Assembly (NCBI GenBank): GCA_030424545.1
Contig: JAUHWL010000016.1
Location: 1 to 60,466 of the forward strand
Reading direction: 5' to 3'
DNA from: Bacteroidia bacterium
GTDB taxonomy: Bacteria; Bacteroidota; Bacteroidia; Flavobacteriales; Schleiferiaceae
DNA: 60,466 bases
Of the stretch, positions 18,242 through 27,083 are shown one piece after another. The notes under the pieces were generated by a model. The model ran no database searches. It saw nothing but the letters and a program-made list of their open reading frames with translations, and was not told the DNA's origin. The first letter of the stretch is position 1, and each line of letters begins with the position of its first letter. A program made the translations under genes and the position numbers.

Positions 18242-18261
18242 GGGGCGAATTTAGGAGGAAT

Positions 18262-18320
<59 letters not shown>

Positions 18321-18335
18321 AAAAATCATATTTTA

Positions 18336-19214
18336 TTATTGGTACAAGAACAACCCAAAAGCCGGAATCATCGATAAATCATCTAGGATGTTTTTGTTGA
18401 TATCATAAAAATCGGAGTGTAAAAAAATATTACGTTGATAGCTTTGCATTAAAATTCTTTGGCCTATAATATCATTCACTATTAATGCTAATTGACAATC
18501 TTCTGCATTTATACTTTTAACTTCATTTTCTTGCTCATCAAGGCAACCTATCCATTCTACTCCAGCATAAAACCCCTCTTTTGGTAGCATTAAATTGGTT
18601 TCTTTAAAATCAACTTCGATTTTACCTTTACTGTAATTTTCAATGGAAATTACTTTTTCAATGGCCAATTGTTTTCCGGGCTTTCCGTTTTCGTTTTCAA
18701 AAAAGATAACTTTTGCCTTTGCGTTTTTTCTGGTTTTTGATTTGCGAACATAAAACACAAATGATTTCACCTGTCTTTCTTCGTTAAAGGCATTCTCTAT
18801 TTTGGTGATAAATTGTGCGCCCTCAAATGCGATGTAGGATTGTGAATTTCTTTCCTTTTTAAACCCAATAAACTGTGTAAGGCGATTTGTGTCAGGTAAA
18901 ACAACTACCTCATTTAAAAGTGATAATTCTTCTAATAGAAAAATAGTGTCTTGCAGGTTTATGGTTTCTATGATAGAATCTCTAAAGCCAATCCTTGAAA
19001 TTTTGACTATGCTGCAATTCTCGGGCAAAATACAGTTAATTAAACCGTTTTCATCGGCATAGGTACCGCCAAGTAGTAGCGTATCGTTGTAGAATGTTAA
19101 ACTGGCAAATGCAACAGGTGTATTTTTATCAGAATAACTTAAAAGTTGGATGTTTTGGGCTTTTGTATTAAGTGCTAAAAAAGCAAATAAAATTATCTTG
19201 AATGACAATCCCAT
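18336..19214 (-). CDS. Secreted protein with carboxypeptidase-regulatory-like domain (paralogue B)
   Basis: The product has 292 residues. A signal peptide (MGLSFKIILFAFLALNTKAQ) precedes a beta-sandwich domain of the CarboxypepD_reg-like type (about 22-105: DKNTPVAFASLTFYNDTLLL, GGTYADENGLINCILPENCS, VKISRIGFRDSIIE). The C-terminal 180 residues are beta-rich and have no assigned function. It is a clear paralogue of the upstream gene; both share LQDTIFLLEELSLLNEVVVL exactly. There is no T9SS tail and no membrane anchor beyond the leader. Confidence 0.75.
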   Translation of the reverse strand: MGLSFKIILFAFLALNTKAQNIQLLSYSDKNTPVAFASLTFYNDTLLLGGTYADENGLINCILPENCSIVKISRIGFRDSIIETINLQDTIFLLEELSLLNEVVVLPDTNRLTQFIGFKKERNSQSYIAFEGAQFITKIENAFNEERQVKSFVFYVRKSKTRKNAKAKVIFFENENGKPGKQLAIEKVISIENYSKGKIEVDFKETNLMLPKEGFYAGVEWIGCLDEQENEVKSINAEDCQLALIVNDIIGQRILMQSYQRNIFLHSDFYDINKNILDDLSMIPAFGLFLYQ

Positions 19215-19272
19215 ACATAGAAATTTGAGTAAAGCTATAAACAGTTACTAATTTGCCGAAGAGTAAAACTCT

Positions 19273-20142
19273 TTATTCATAAACATAAACACTGAAAGCA
19301 AGCAAATATGAACCAAAGGGAGCGAATTCGTTTAAATCTGTCCAATTATTTTGCTCAAACTTATCTCGTACAAAAACCTGATTCAAGATAATTTCGTTAT
19401 CCTTAAAATTTCCTGTTATTCTGTTTACACATTCTAAGTCGTCTTTTGACTTCTCATTTTGAATGCAACTCATCCACTCAATTCCTACAAAAAACCCTTC
19501 TTTTGGAATTGAAAAATCTTTATCGTCTATGTTTATAATCATTCGTTTTTCAAGTTCATCGTTACTCAGAATAATTTCAATATCGATTTGCTTCCCGGGT
19601 TTTAGCCCATCAATTTCAAAAAACACAACTTTCAAAAAACCGCGGTTCACAGATTTCTTTTTATCCATCCAGAATTCAATGGCCTGAATCTTTTTATCAA
19701 CCTGAAAGGGGTTGTCTATTCGCGTTACAACTTGTGACCCTTTTATAGGTGAGCCAATAGTAGAAGTTTGACGCCTAGCTTTTTTAAACCCAAGTTGCGC
19801 AATGGGCACTTGGCTGTTGTCTGACAAAACAACTACCTCATTTAAGAGCGATAATTCTTCTAACAGAAAAATTGTGTCTTGCAGATTGGCTATTTTAATA
19901 ATTGTATCTCTAAATCCAATGCTCGCTATTTTAACTTTTCTGCAATTTTTGGGAAACCTTAAGCTTGCCACTCCATTCTCATCTGCGTAAGCACCACCAA
20001 GTAATAGCGTATCGTTGTAATATGAAATACTTGCAAAAGCTACCGGTACATTTTTATTAGAAGAACTCAATAACTGGATATTCTGCGCTTCAGAACAAAA
20101 AACAACTAAGGAGGATAAAATTGAATTGATTAGAAATTTCAT
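19273..20142 (-). CDS. Secreted protein with carboxypeptidase-regulatory-like domain (paralogue A)
   Basis: The product has 289 residues with a signal peptide (MKFLINSILSSLVVFCSEAQ) and the same two-part architecture as the following gene. The N-terminal halves are nearly superimposable (NIQLLS-S-NK-PVAFAS, YNDTLLLGG-YADENG), while the C-terminal halves are much more divergent. A tandem duplication followed by divergence is the simplest reading. No enzyme motif is visible. The gene lies 58 bp upstream of its sister on the same strand. Confidence 0.75.
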   Translation of the reverse strand: MKFLINSILSSLVVFCSEAQNIQLLSSSNKNVPVAFASISYYNDTLLLGGAYADENGVASLRFPKNCRKVKIASIGFRDTIIKIANLQDTIFLLEELSLLNEVVVLSDNSQVPIAQLGFKKARRQTSTIGSPIKGSQVVTRIDNPFQVDKKIQAIEFWMDKKKSVNRGFLKVVFFEIDGLKPGKQIDIEIILSNDELEKRMIINIDDKDFSIPKEGFFVGIEWMSCIQNEKSKDDLECVNRITGNFKDNEIILNQVFVRDKFEQNNWTDLNEFAPFGSYLLAFSVYVYE

Positions 20143-20239
20143 TGGTAAAATGAATAACGTAATAATAAAGTAATCTTTTCTAATGTTTGGAGCTTTGAAA
20201 AAAGGTGAACAAATATATTTTTAGCTAATTAAAAACCCA

Positions 20240-22687
20240 TTAATTCACTGAATACATAAAGGCGAATTTAAATGTCCAATTGTCGGCTTCGTTGGCAAAG
20301 TGGTTGGCGCCATATCGGTAAAAAACACCGGCACCCAAGCCTAAGTAACCTACATTTAAAATGTTTACTCTAATAATATTGTCTATTACACCGCCAGACT
20401 CATAAAAACCTTGTTCTAATGTTTTAAACGGAATGCCTTCATGTAAGTCTTGGTTTCTGAGGGTACCGTAGGTTATAGATTGAAAGATGCGAAACTCAGG
20501 TTTAAAATACCGGGTTCTAAGTAGTAACGGACCAAAATCATGCATAAAAAATAGGGCGGCATATTGGCTAGAGCTAAATTCATTAAAGCGCATGGTCTGG
20601 AAGGTTTCTCTAACAACCACAGAAAAAGATGAGTTGTAACTTGGCCTGCCGTTAAAGTTCATGCTCCAAGGTACTGGCCGATCTACCAATCCAACTTCTA
20701 ATTGCAGTCTTGTTTTTCCTAAATTTTTGGTGTAGCGCCTAAAAAGTATTCCTAGTTCAAACTTATTGTACTCAAATTCGCCTTCTAAAAAGTCGCTAAT
20801 TCCTCTCGAGTAGATAAAGTTAACAATAGGGTAATCGCTTCCGCTAGATATGCGCTGTCCCCAATTGTTTGTGAATTTTTCCTTGTACATCCACCTCCAA
20901 TGTACTTGTGCCTCGGTAAATTTATATCCGCCATAATTGTTTTCAGAAACATCTTCTGGGCCATGATAGATGTAATTATAGGTGGGCAGCAAATAAAAAT
21001 GGCGTAGCCCTATTTGAAACTTTGAATAATTCCAAGCACGATATGATAGAGAAGCTTCTGTTTGCTCTACACGATCCATTAAGGTGTTTAAAAACTGCTC
21101 GGCAATGCTACTCCATTCAATATATTTTAATCGTATTCCACCTGGGTCTCGTACATCATTTATATGTGTTAGGGTGAAATAAAAATCGTTTGGCTTATCA
21201 AAATACCACCTAAACCGCCCCCCGTATTTCCAGTTAAAATCTCTAAAGCCATATCCAAAATAACCTCCTACAGAAAATTTTTCTGATATCTTTTCATTGG
21301 TATAGATACCTAGACCAAGTCTTACACCTTCGTATTGGTTATAGGCAAATATTTTATTAAACTCAAGATCAAACTTACCTGTAACAATGTACCCATCATA
21401 TAATTTTCGTGTGCCATTTAGTAAGGCGTCAAATTTGTATTTATCGCCTATGCTATCCATTTGCCTGTAGGTTTCTTGCTCTTTTATGGTGAGTACTTGG
21501 GTTCTGTGTTTAGCCCAAAATTCATCATCTACAAAGGCGGCCTCTTTGGTTAGGTCAACCTCTAGGTGATTAAACATATCATCGTTAAGCGAAACATCAA
21601 TTTGAATACTGTCTAAGAATGTTTTCCCAATCATTACTGCGCCCGTGTTTTTAAGGGGCACCTTTTCCAACTCTAGCTCAAAATTCATTTGTACCGGAAA
21701 CCAATACTTATTGTCTAAGAACTCGTAGAACTGTTCCATAAAAAGATTCACTTTTCCTTTGTCATAAGGGTAGGCGGTAAAGTGCACAAGCGCCCATTTT
21801 TTTGTATGGATGCTCAATTCGCCTTTAAAACCTTCAAAGTTGGCTCCTTTTTCTGGCCAATAATCCATAATAAATATGGTGTCCTTGTTCTCGTAAAGGG
21901 TGTCTTTTAGAATATACACGTAGTGCTTGTCTGCGCCATTTGCAATTGGGTTTAAAAACTTTTTATTTACCAACGGGATGGTATTGGTATGAAAAGCAAA
22001 GTTTTGAATACCATCTGGTGTAGCTGCAAAACCGGGGTGTTTAAAGCCGCTAATTTTTGTCCCTATAATGTTTTCTTTTTCTTTATTGGGTGCTTTAAAG
22101 AACTTCTCTGTTACCGATTCAATTACTAAAATATGCCTGCTTTTTGCTTTTAACGTGTCTTTTACAAATTGTATGCTATCTCTCCTGTTAAGTGCTGTAT
22201 CGGGTAAATCTAGCCGGTAGGTTAACACATTTTTGTTGTAACTGCGGTACGTGTAGCTGGGATATTTGTTGGGGTTGTTTGCCTCTCTGTTTTTTATGGC
22301 GTGTTTAATTATTCGCAATGCGGGGTTTTCTCCAGCAATTACCTCAACCTCGTTTAATTGTTCTGTTTCTGGGGTAATTTTTACTTCCCAAAGTTTACCG
22401 TTGCGCGGCATATCTTCTTGTGCAAACCGAAGCGTTGTATAGCCAATAAAAGAAAATACTACCTGTTGAACCTTTCTAATATTGGGAATTTCAAAATAGC
22501 CATCAATATCTGTTACGGTTCCTAATTTGGCACTTTGGTTATACTCTACAGCAACACCGGGTAGGGGTTCGCCCGTTTGGGCATCTATAACAATACCTGT
22601 TACAATTTGCCCATACATGCTGCTTGTGCCCAATAGTAGCACAAGGCATAAAAGATAAAATTGAGTATGAAATAAATTGCGACTCAT
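20240..22687 (-). CDS. DUF5686 outer-membrane protein with N-terminal carboxypeptidase-regulatory-like domain
   Basis: The ATG at 22685-22687 gives a proper signal peptide (MSRNLFHTQFYLLCLVLLLG); the longer frame adds six residues in front of it. Residues about 25-110 are a CarboxypepD_reg-like beta sandwich (IVTGIVIDAQTGEPLPGVAV, GTVTDIDGYFEIPN). The remaining 700 residues match DUF5686 in style, with an N-terminal soluble part and many amphipathic strands ending in an aromatic-rich barrel-like region (FRWYFDKPNDFYFTLTHIND, YSRGISDFLEGEFEYNKFEL). It resembles a TonB-receptor-like barrel without a plug and is probably in the outer membrane. Its substrate is unknown. It is divergent from the helicase-nuclease gene. 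Confidence 0.8.
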   Translation of the reverse strand: MSRNLFHTQFYLLCLVLLLGTSSMYGQIVTGIVIDAQTGEPLPGVAVEYNQSAKLGTVTDIDGYFEIPNIRKVQQVVFSFIGYTTLRFAQEDMPRNGKLWEVKITPETEQLNEVEVIAGENPALRIIKHAIKNREANNPNKYPSYTYRSYNKNVLTYRLDLPDTALNRRDSIQFVKDTLKAKSRHILVIESVTEKFFKAPNKEKENIIGTKISGFKHPGFAATPDGIQNFAFHTNTIPLVNKKFLNPIANGADKHYVYILKDTLYENKDTIFIMDYWPEKGANFEGFKGELSIHTKKWALVHFTAYPYDKGKVNLFMEQFYEFLDNKYWFPVQMNFELELEKVPLKNTGAVMIGKTFLDSIQIDVSLNDDMFNHLEVDLTKEAAFVDDEFWAKHRTQVLTIKEQETYRQMDSIGDKYKFDALLNGTRKLYDGYIVTGKFDLEFNKIFAYNQYEGVRLGLGIYTNEKISEKFSVGGYFGYGFRDFNWKYGGRFRWYFDKPNDFYFTLTHINDVRDPGGIRLKYIEWSSIAEQFLNTLMDRVEQTEASLSYRAWNYSKFQIGLRHFYLLPTYNYIYHGPEDVSENNYGGYKFTEAQVHWRWMYKEKFTNNWGQRISSGSDYPIVNFIYSRGISDFLEGEFEYNKFELGILFRRYTKNLGKTRLQLEVGLVDRPVPWSMNFNGRPSYNSSFSVVVRETFQTMRFNEFSSSQYAALFFMHDFGPLLLRTRYFKPEFRIFQSITYGTLRNQDLHEGIPFKTLEQGFYESGGVIDNIIRVNILNVGYLGLGAGVFYRYGANHFANEADNWTFKFAFMYSVN

Positions 22688-22869
22688 GCTAAAAATAGGT
22701 GCCAAATATAAAGTTATAACCGACTGGAAAATGATTAAAAAATCTACGATAGAAAAGGCATTTTGGATTTATAAAGTTTTGGTTTTACGTTATGGTTGAT
22801 AACTGTTTCCTTGTTGTGCCTGCACTGTTTTGTAAAGTTTTACATTCGGGTTTTATTAAAATAATAGCT

Positions 22870-25800
22870 ATGAAAATTGCTCCATTTACGGTTATGGATG
22901 CTAGCGCAGGATCTGGCAAAACCAGAAATTTGGTAAAGGCTGTATTGGTAGAATCACTAAAACAAAAGCAAACAGAATTTGCTTTAAGGCCAATAATGGC
23001 CATTACGTTTACCAATAAAGCAGCTGCCGAGATGAAAGGTCGGCTTTTAGATTACTTAATAGATTTTGCAAGTAATAATCCAAAGGAAGCTGTTTTGCTC
23101 TCTGAAATCTCTGAGGAAATTGAGTGCCCGGTTGATGAACTTAAAACGCGCGCAAAACAATTGCTAAAATATATTTTGCACCATTACAATGATTTAAGTT
23201 TTGGCACCATAGACGCTTTTACAAGCCGCTTGGTGCGCACATTTGCCAAAGATTTGTCTCTGGCAGAGAACTTTGAAATTGTTTTAGATACAGATCAAAT
23301 GCTTTCTGAAGCTACAAGTTTGGTAATAAATGATGCTGGCAAAGACCCTGAATTAACACAAATGTTATTAGACTTTGTAGCGCAAAAATTAGAAGATGAA
23401 AAAGCTTGGAGCATTGAGGCGGCACTAAAAGACATGGCAAAAAAGCTTTTAGAAGAAAAGCATAGAGAACCCTTATCCAGACTTAGAGATTTTACGCCAA
23501 GCAATTTATTAAGCATCCGCAAAAAACTTGAGAAAAAACGAAGAGAACTACTTGCTATAATTGAAGAAAAAGGAAAAGAAGGTTTAGCACTTTTGGCTCA
23601 GAATAATTTAAAAGCAAGCGCATTTTATAGAGGTAGCACGGGCATTTTTAACTATTTTAATTTTTTAGCAGAAAAGCGTTTAGATAAAATTCGCTCTTTT
23701 AACTCGTACGTGCAAACTACCATAGACGAAGACAAATGGTACGGCACCAAAGCAACTGCTGCAGAAAAAAGTGCTATTGATGGAATAAAGAATCAACTAT
23801 TAAAACTGGCTTTAACAGGAAAAGAGCTTGCCCAGAAGCATGTGCCTACCATCGTGCTTATAGAGCAGGTAAACAAAAACATGTTTGCGTTAGCTACGCT
23901 TAATGCGTTAGATGCAGCTCTTGCCGTTATAGAAGAGTCTCAAAACATTCTACCCTTAGCAGCTTTTAATCACATTGTAAACACCAAGGTAAAAAATGAA
24001 CCCGCGCCTTTTATTTTTGAACGGTTAGGCGAAAAATACAAGCACTTTTTTATTGATGAGTTTCAGGATACATCTAAATTACAATGGCAAAATTTATTGC
24101 CTTTAATAGAGAATGGTGTTGCTAGTACAGGCACATCACTGGTAGTTGGCGATGCAAAACAAAGCATTTACAGATGGCGAAACGGAGAGGCTGAGCAGTT
24201 TATTGATTTAAGTTTTAAAGCCTCAACCGGCAAAATACAACCAGCTATTGCAGGTAAATTACATCCGCTAGTTGATAATTGGCGTAGCCGCAAAAATGTG
24301 GTAGATTTTAACAATGCACTTTTTACCCATGCTGCAAATGAGATGAATAATGAAGGTTATAAAAGCCTCTATTCTGCTGCGAGTCAAATACCAAAGAAAG
24401 GCAAAGGCGGCTATGTAGAAATAAAAACCTTTGATAAAAACACCTTTAATGAAGATGCCCTAGCCTACACGTTGCACCAAATAGAAAGTTTAAGAGATGA
24501 GGGTTACAACTATAGGGACATTGTTTTACTAGTACGTGGCAATAAAGATGGGGCTGCACTTGTGCAAGAATTAACCACCCGAAATTTGCCTGTAATCTCG
24601 GCAGATAGCTTGTTGCTTGGCAATTCTTACGAAGCTAATCTCCTTGCGGGACTAATCGCATTTCGCTCTGCGCCAAACAACAAAAAATATCGGTGGCACA
24701 TGGCGAAATCATTGGTTAAAATGGGTTATTTTAATCAAAACATAGATGTTTATGAAGTTTCTTACAAACTAGTAAATCAAGGTGCTAGTCAGGTTCTAAA
24801 AGAGCTAGAAAAAAATATACCCGGACTTTCTGAAGTGGTTTTTGCGGCAACAGATTTATACACATTTGCGGCACAGCTTTGTTTGGTCTTGCAGCTAAAC
24901 GGAAAGCACAATGCATTTACACAAGCTTTTTTACAAGCCATCCATAATTATGTAGAATCAGAAAACGGAAACACATTTGGTTTTGTTTCTTGGTGGGAAG
25001 AAAAGGGTCAGAAAACGGCAATTAGCGCTCCAGATCAAATAGATGCTATAAAAGTGGCCACCATTCATAAATCTAAAGGTTTGCAATTTCCCGTTGTAAT
25101 TATACCATATGTACGTTGGCGTTATAAAGAAAATACGCGCGAAGCGTGGATTAATCTGCCCAAAGAAAATTTTGAAGGTCTTTCTGAAATGTTAGTAAAC
25201 ATAAGCAAGAACAATGCGGAATTTATTGGCGGAGAATATGCCAACGCGTATGAAGAATTAGTTGAGCAAGAAAAATTTGATAGCTTAAACATGCTCTACG
25301 TTGCTTGTACAAGGGCAGAAGAGCGCCTCTATTTTTGTGGTAAAATAAAAGCTACCGATACGGATATTTTTTCTGTGGTTCAAAAATTCTTAGAAACTCA
25401 AGAAAAACATGAAATAGGCGAAAATGAATATGCATGGGGAGAAAAACTGCCACCAGTAAAAGGGGAAGAAACAATAGAACCTAACCATGAGGAAATGGTA
25501 AACACTAGTGGATGGCAAAGCAAAGTTAAGATGGCCATTACGGCACCAAAAGGTTGGCAAAACAAAATTAGAGATGCAAGAACATGGGGAAACAAGGTGC
25601 ATTTTATCCTGGCCAAGATTAAAACAAGCAACGATGTTAAACCCGTATTGCATGCTTTAAAACACCAAGGCTCTTTGCAGCAAGATGAGTTACATGATTT
25701 GGAAAGAATGATTCATTCAATAATTAACCACCCATCATTAAAAGTAGGTTTTATGCCTGGCGTAAAGGTATTTAATGAACGCGATGTTTTGTTGCCAAAC

Positions 25801-26001
25801 CAAACGCGAGTGAGACCTGATAGAATTGTGCAGTTACCAAATGGCAATGTTGTTTTAGTAGATTATAAAACAGGCGAGCCAAACAAAAAGCATCAAGAAC
25901 AACTGCAGCAGTACGAAAAAGCTCTAACAGATTGCGGATTTAGAGTGGCCGAAAAGCATTTGGTATATAGCAACGAAGAACTTAAGGTTTTGAGCGTTTA
26001 G
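22870..26001 (+). CDS. AddA/RecB-like UvrD-family helicase-nuclease
   Basis: I choose the ATG at 22870, which puts the Walker A motif at the N-terminus (MKIAPFTVMDASAGSGKTRN) as in the family; the longer frame adds 26 atypical residues. The product has 1043 residues. Superfamily 1 helicase motifs are visible: Ia (AITFTNKAAAEMKGR), II (FFIDEFQDTSKLQW), III (VVGDAKQSIYRWRNGE), V (VATIHKSKGLQFPVVII) and VI (LNMLYVACTRAEERLYF). The C-terminus carries a PD-(D/E)XK nuclease site (RVRPDRIV, VVLVDYKTGEP). It should unwind and resect DNA ends for recombination. The usual partner subunit (AddB-like) is not adjacent. Confidence 0.92.
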   Translation: MKIAPFTVMDASAGSGKTRNLVKAVLVESLKQKQTEFALRPIMAITFTNKAAAEMKGRLLDYLIDFASNNPKEAVLLSEISEEIECPVDELKTRAKQLLKYILHHYNDLSFGTIDAFTSRLVRTFAKDLSLAENFEIVLDTDQMLSEATSLVINDAGKDPELTQMLLDFVAQKLEDEKAWSIEAALKDMAKKLLEEKHREPLSRLRDFTPSNLLSIRKKLEKKRRELLAIIEEKGKEGLALLAQNNLKASAFYRGSTGIFNYFNFLAEKRLDKIRSFNSYVQTTIDEDKWYGTKATAAEKSAIDGIKNQLLKLALTGKELAQKHVPTIVLIEQVNKNMFALATLNALDAALAVIEESQNILPLAAFNHIVNTKVKNEPAPFIFERLGEKYKHFFIDEFQDTSKLQWQNLLPLIENGVASTGTSLVVGDAKQSIYRWRNGEAEQFIDLSFKASTGKIQPAIAGKLHPLVDNWRSRKNVVDFNNALFTHAANEMNNEGYKSLYSAASQIPKKGKGGYVEIKTFDKNTFNEDALAYTLHQIESLRDEGYNYRDIVLLVRGNKDGAALVQELTTRNLPVISADSLLLGNSYEANLLAGLIAFRSAPNNKKYRWHMAKSLVKMGYFNQNIDVYEVSYKLVNQGASQVLKELEKNIPGLSEVVFAATDLYTFAAQLCLVLQLNGKHNAFTQAFLQAIHNYVESENGNTFGFVSWWEEKGQKTAISAPDQIDAIKVATIHKSKGLQFPVVIIPYVRWRYKENTREAWINLPKENFEGLSEMLVNISKNNAEFIGGEYANAYEELVEQEKFDSLNMLYVACTRAEERLYFCGKIKATDTDIFSVVQKFLETQEKHEIGENEYAWGEKLPPVKGEETIEPNHEEMVNTSGWQSKVKMAITAPKGWQNKIRDARTWGNKVHFILAKIKTSNDVKPVLHALKHQGSLQQDELHDLERMIHSIINHPSLKVGFMPGVKVFNERDVLLPNQTRVRPDRIVQLPNGNVVLVDYKTGEPNKKHQEQLQQYEKALTDCGFRVAEKHLVYSNEELKVLSV

Positions 26002-26098
26002 GGCATAAACGGGTCTAGAATTTTTAACATTTTATTAAGTTCAAAATTATTTGATTTTAGATATTTGCCCACTTTTTATCAATGGATCCCAAAAGAAT

Positions 26099-26968
26099 AT
26101 GCCCTTAGATTTTACGAAGAAAATTGATGAAGTAGAGGAGATTTCAATAGCAGATTTTCAAGAAAAATATTTTAAGCCGCAGATACCTGTAAAGATTAAA
26201 AACTTCTTGAAAGATTCGCCTGCTTTTAATAAGTGGGACATTGAGTTTTTTAAAAATACCATGGGCGATACAAAGGTTGGCGTTTTTGACAATGGTGAAA
26301 ACGTATTAGATCGGCCAAATAATATTGCCACGGAGCAAATGTCACTTTCTGGCTACTTAGATTTAATTACCGCGGGCCCCACTAACAAGCGTTTGTTTTT
26401 ATTTGATTTACTAAAAGCCAACAAAGCGCTTAAAAAAGACATTATATTTCCGAAGCATGTAAAAAAGGCAATTCCATTTACATTATTTGCATTTTTTGGG
26501 GGAAAAGGTGCATATACCAGGTTGCATCGCGATGCCGATAATTCCAACGTATTTCTCACTGAGTTTTATGGTGAAAAACGTGTTGTGTTATTCAATCCTG
26601 CTTATGACAATTTGCTCTATAGATATCCGTACACAGTGCATAGCGGAATAGATATAGACAATCCGGATTACGAAAAACACCCGGGATTAAATTTTGTAAA
26701 AGGAGAACACACGTATCTAAAAAAAGGAGAAACGTTGTTTATTCCTGCCAAATATTGGCATTATATCACCTATTTGTCACCAGGCATAGGTTTTAGTTTT
26801 AGGTCATTAGGAGGTTTTTGGAACACATTTTCAGGTCTCTTTCATGTGGCTATTGTATATCATTTTGACATGCTTATGCGTAAAATGTTTGGTAAAAAAT
26901 GGTTTGGTTTTAAAACCAAAAAAGCCCTAAAAAGGGCCAATAAAGAAATAGCCAAAATCAAGGTATAG
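26099..26968 (+). CDS. Cupin-like / JmjC-domain protein (probable Fe(II)/2-oxoglutarate oxygenase)
   Basis: I choose the ATG at 26099 (MPLDFTKKIDEVEEISIADF). The product has 289 residues. The cupin_8/JmjC fold is seen in residues about 25-235. The metal-binding HxD lies near residue 142 (TRLHRDADNSN) and the second His near 220 (PAKYWHYITYLSPGIGFSFR). Such enzymes hydroxylate proteins or small molecules; the substrate is unknown. A basic helical tail (KRANKEIAKIKV) ends the protein. It follows the helicase-nuclease by 97 bp on the same strand. Confidence 0.85.
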   Translation: MPLDFTKKIDEVEEISIADFQEKYFKPQIPVKIKNFLKDSPAFNKWDIEFFKNTMGDTKVGVFDNGENVLDRPNNIATEQMSLSGYLDLITAGPTNKRLFLFDLLKANKALKKDIIFPKHVKKAIPFTLFAFFGGKGAYTRLHRDADNSNVFLTEFYGEKRVVLFNPAYDNLLYRYPYTVHSGIDIDNPDYEKHPGLNFVKGEHTYLKKGETLFIPAKYWHYITYLSPGIGFSFRSLGGFWNTFSGLFHVAIVYHFDMLMRKMFGKKWFGFKTKKALKRANKEIAKIKV

Positions 26969-27023
26969 CTTGTTAATTTATTTTTTTTGATTTTTGTCGC
27001 GAAAAATTTAGTATAATAAAATG

Positions 27024-27052
27024 CGGCTATTGTAAGCCAATAGCGCTTTTTT
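27024..27052 (+). terminator. Hairpin plus T-run between cupin gene and SulP gene
   Basis: GGCTATTG and CAATAGC form a 7-bp stem with a five-base loop, followed by GCTTTTTT. It may terminate the cupin transcript. A TATAAT-like box lies just upstream (27012-27017), so the hairpin could also be in the SulP leader and act as an attenuator. Confidence 0.6.
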
Positions 27053-27083
27053 AATCAGATTAAAACATATTTAATTATAACGA

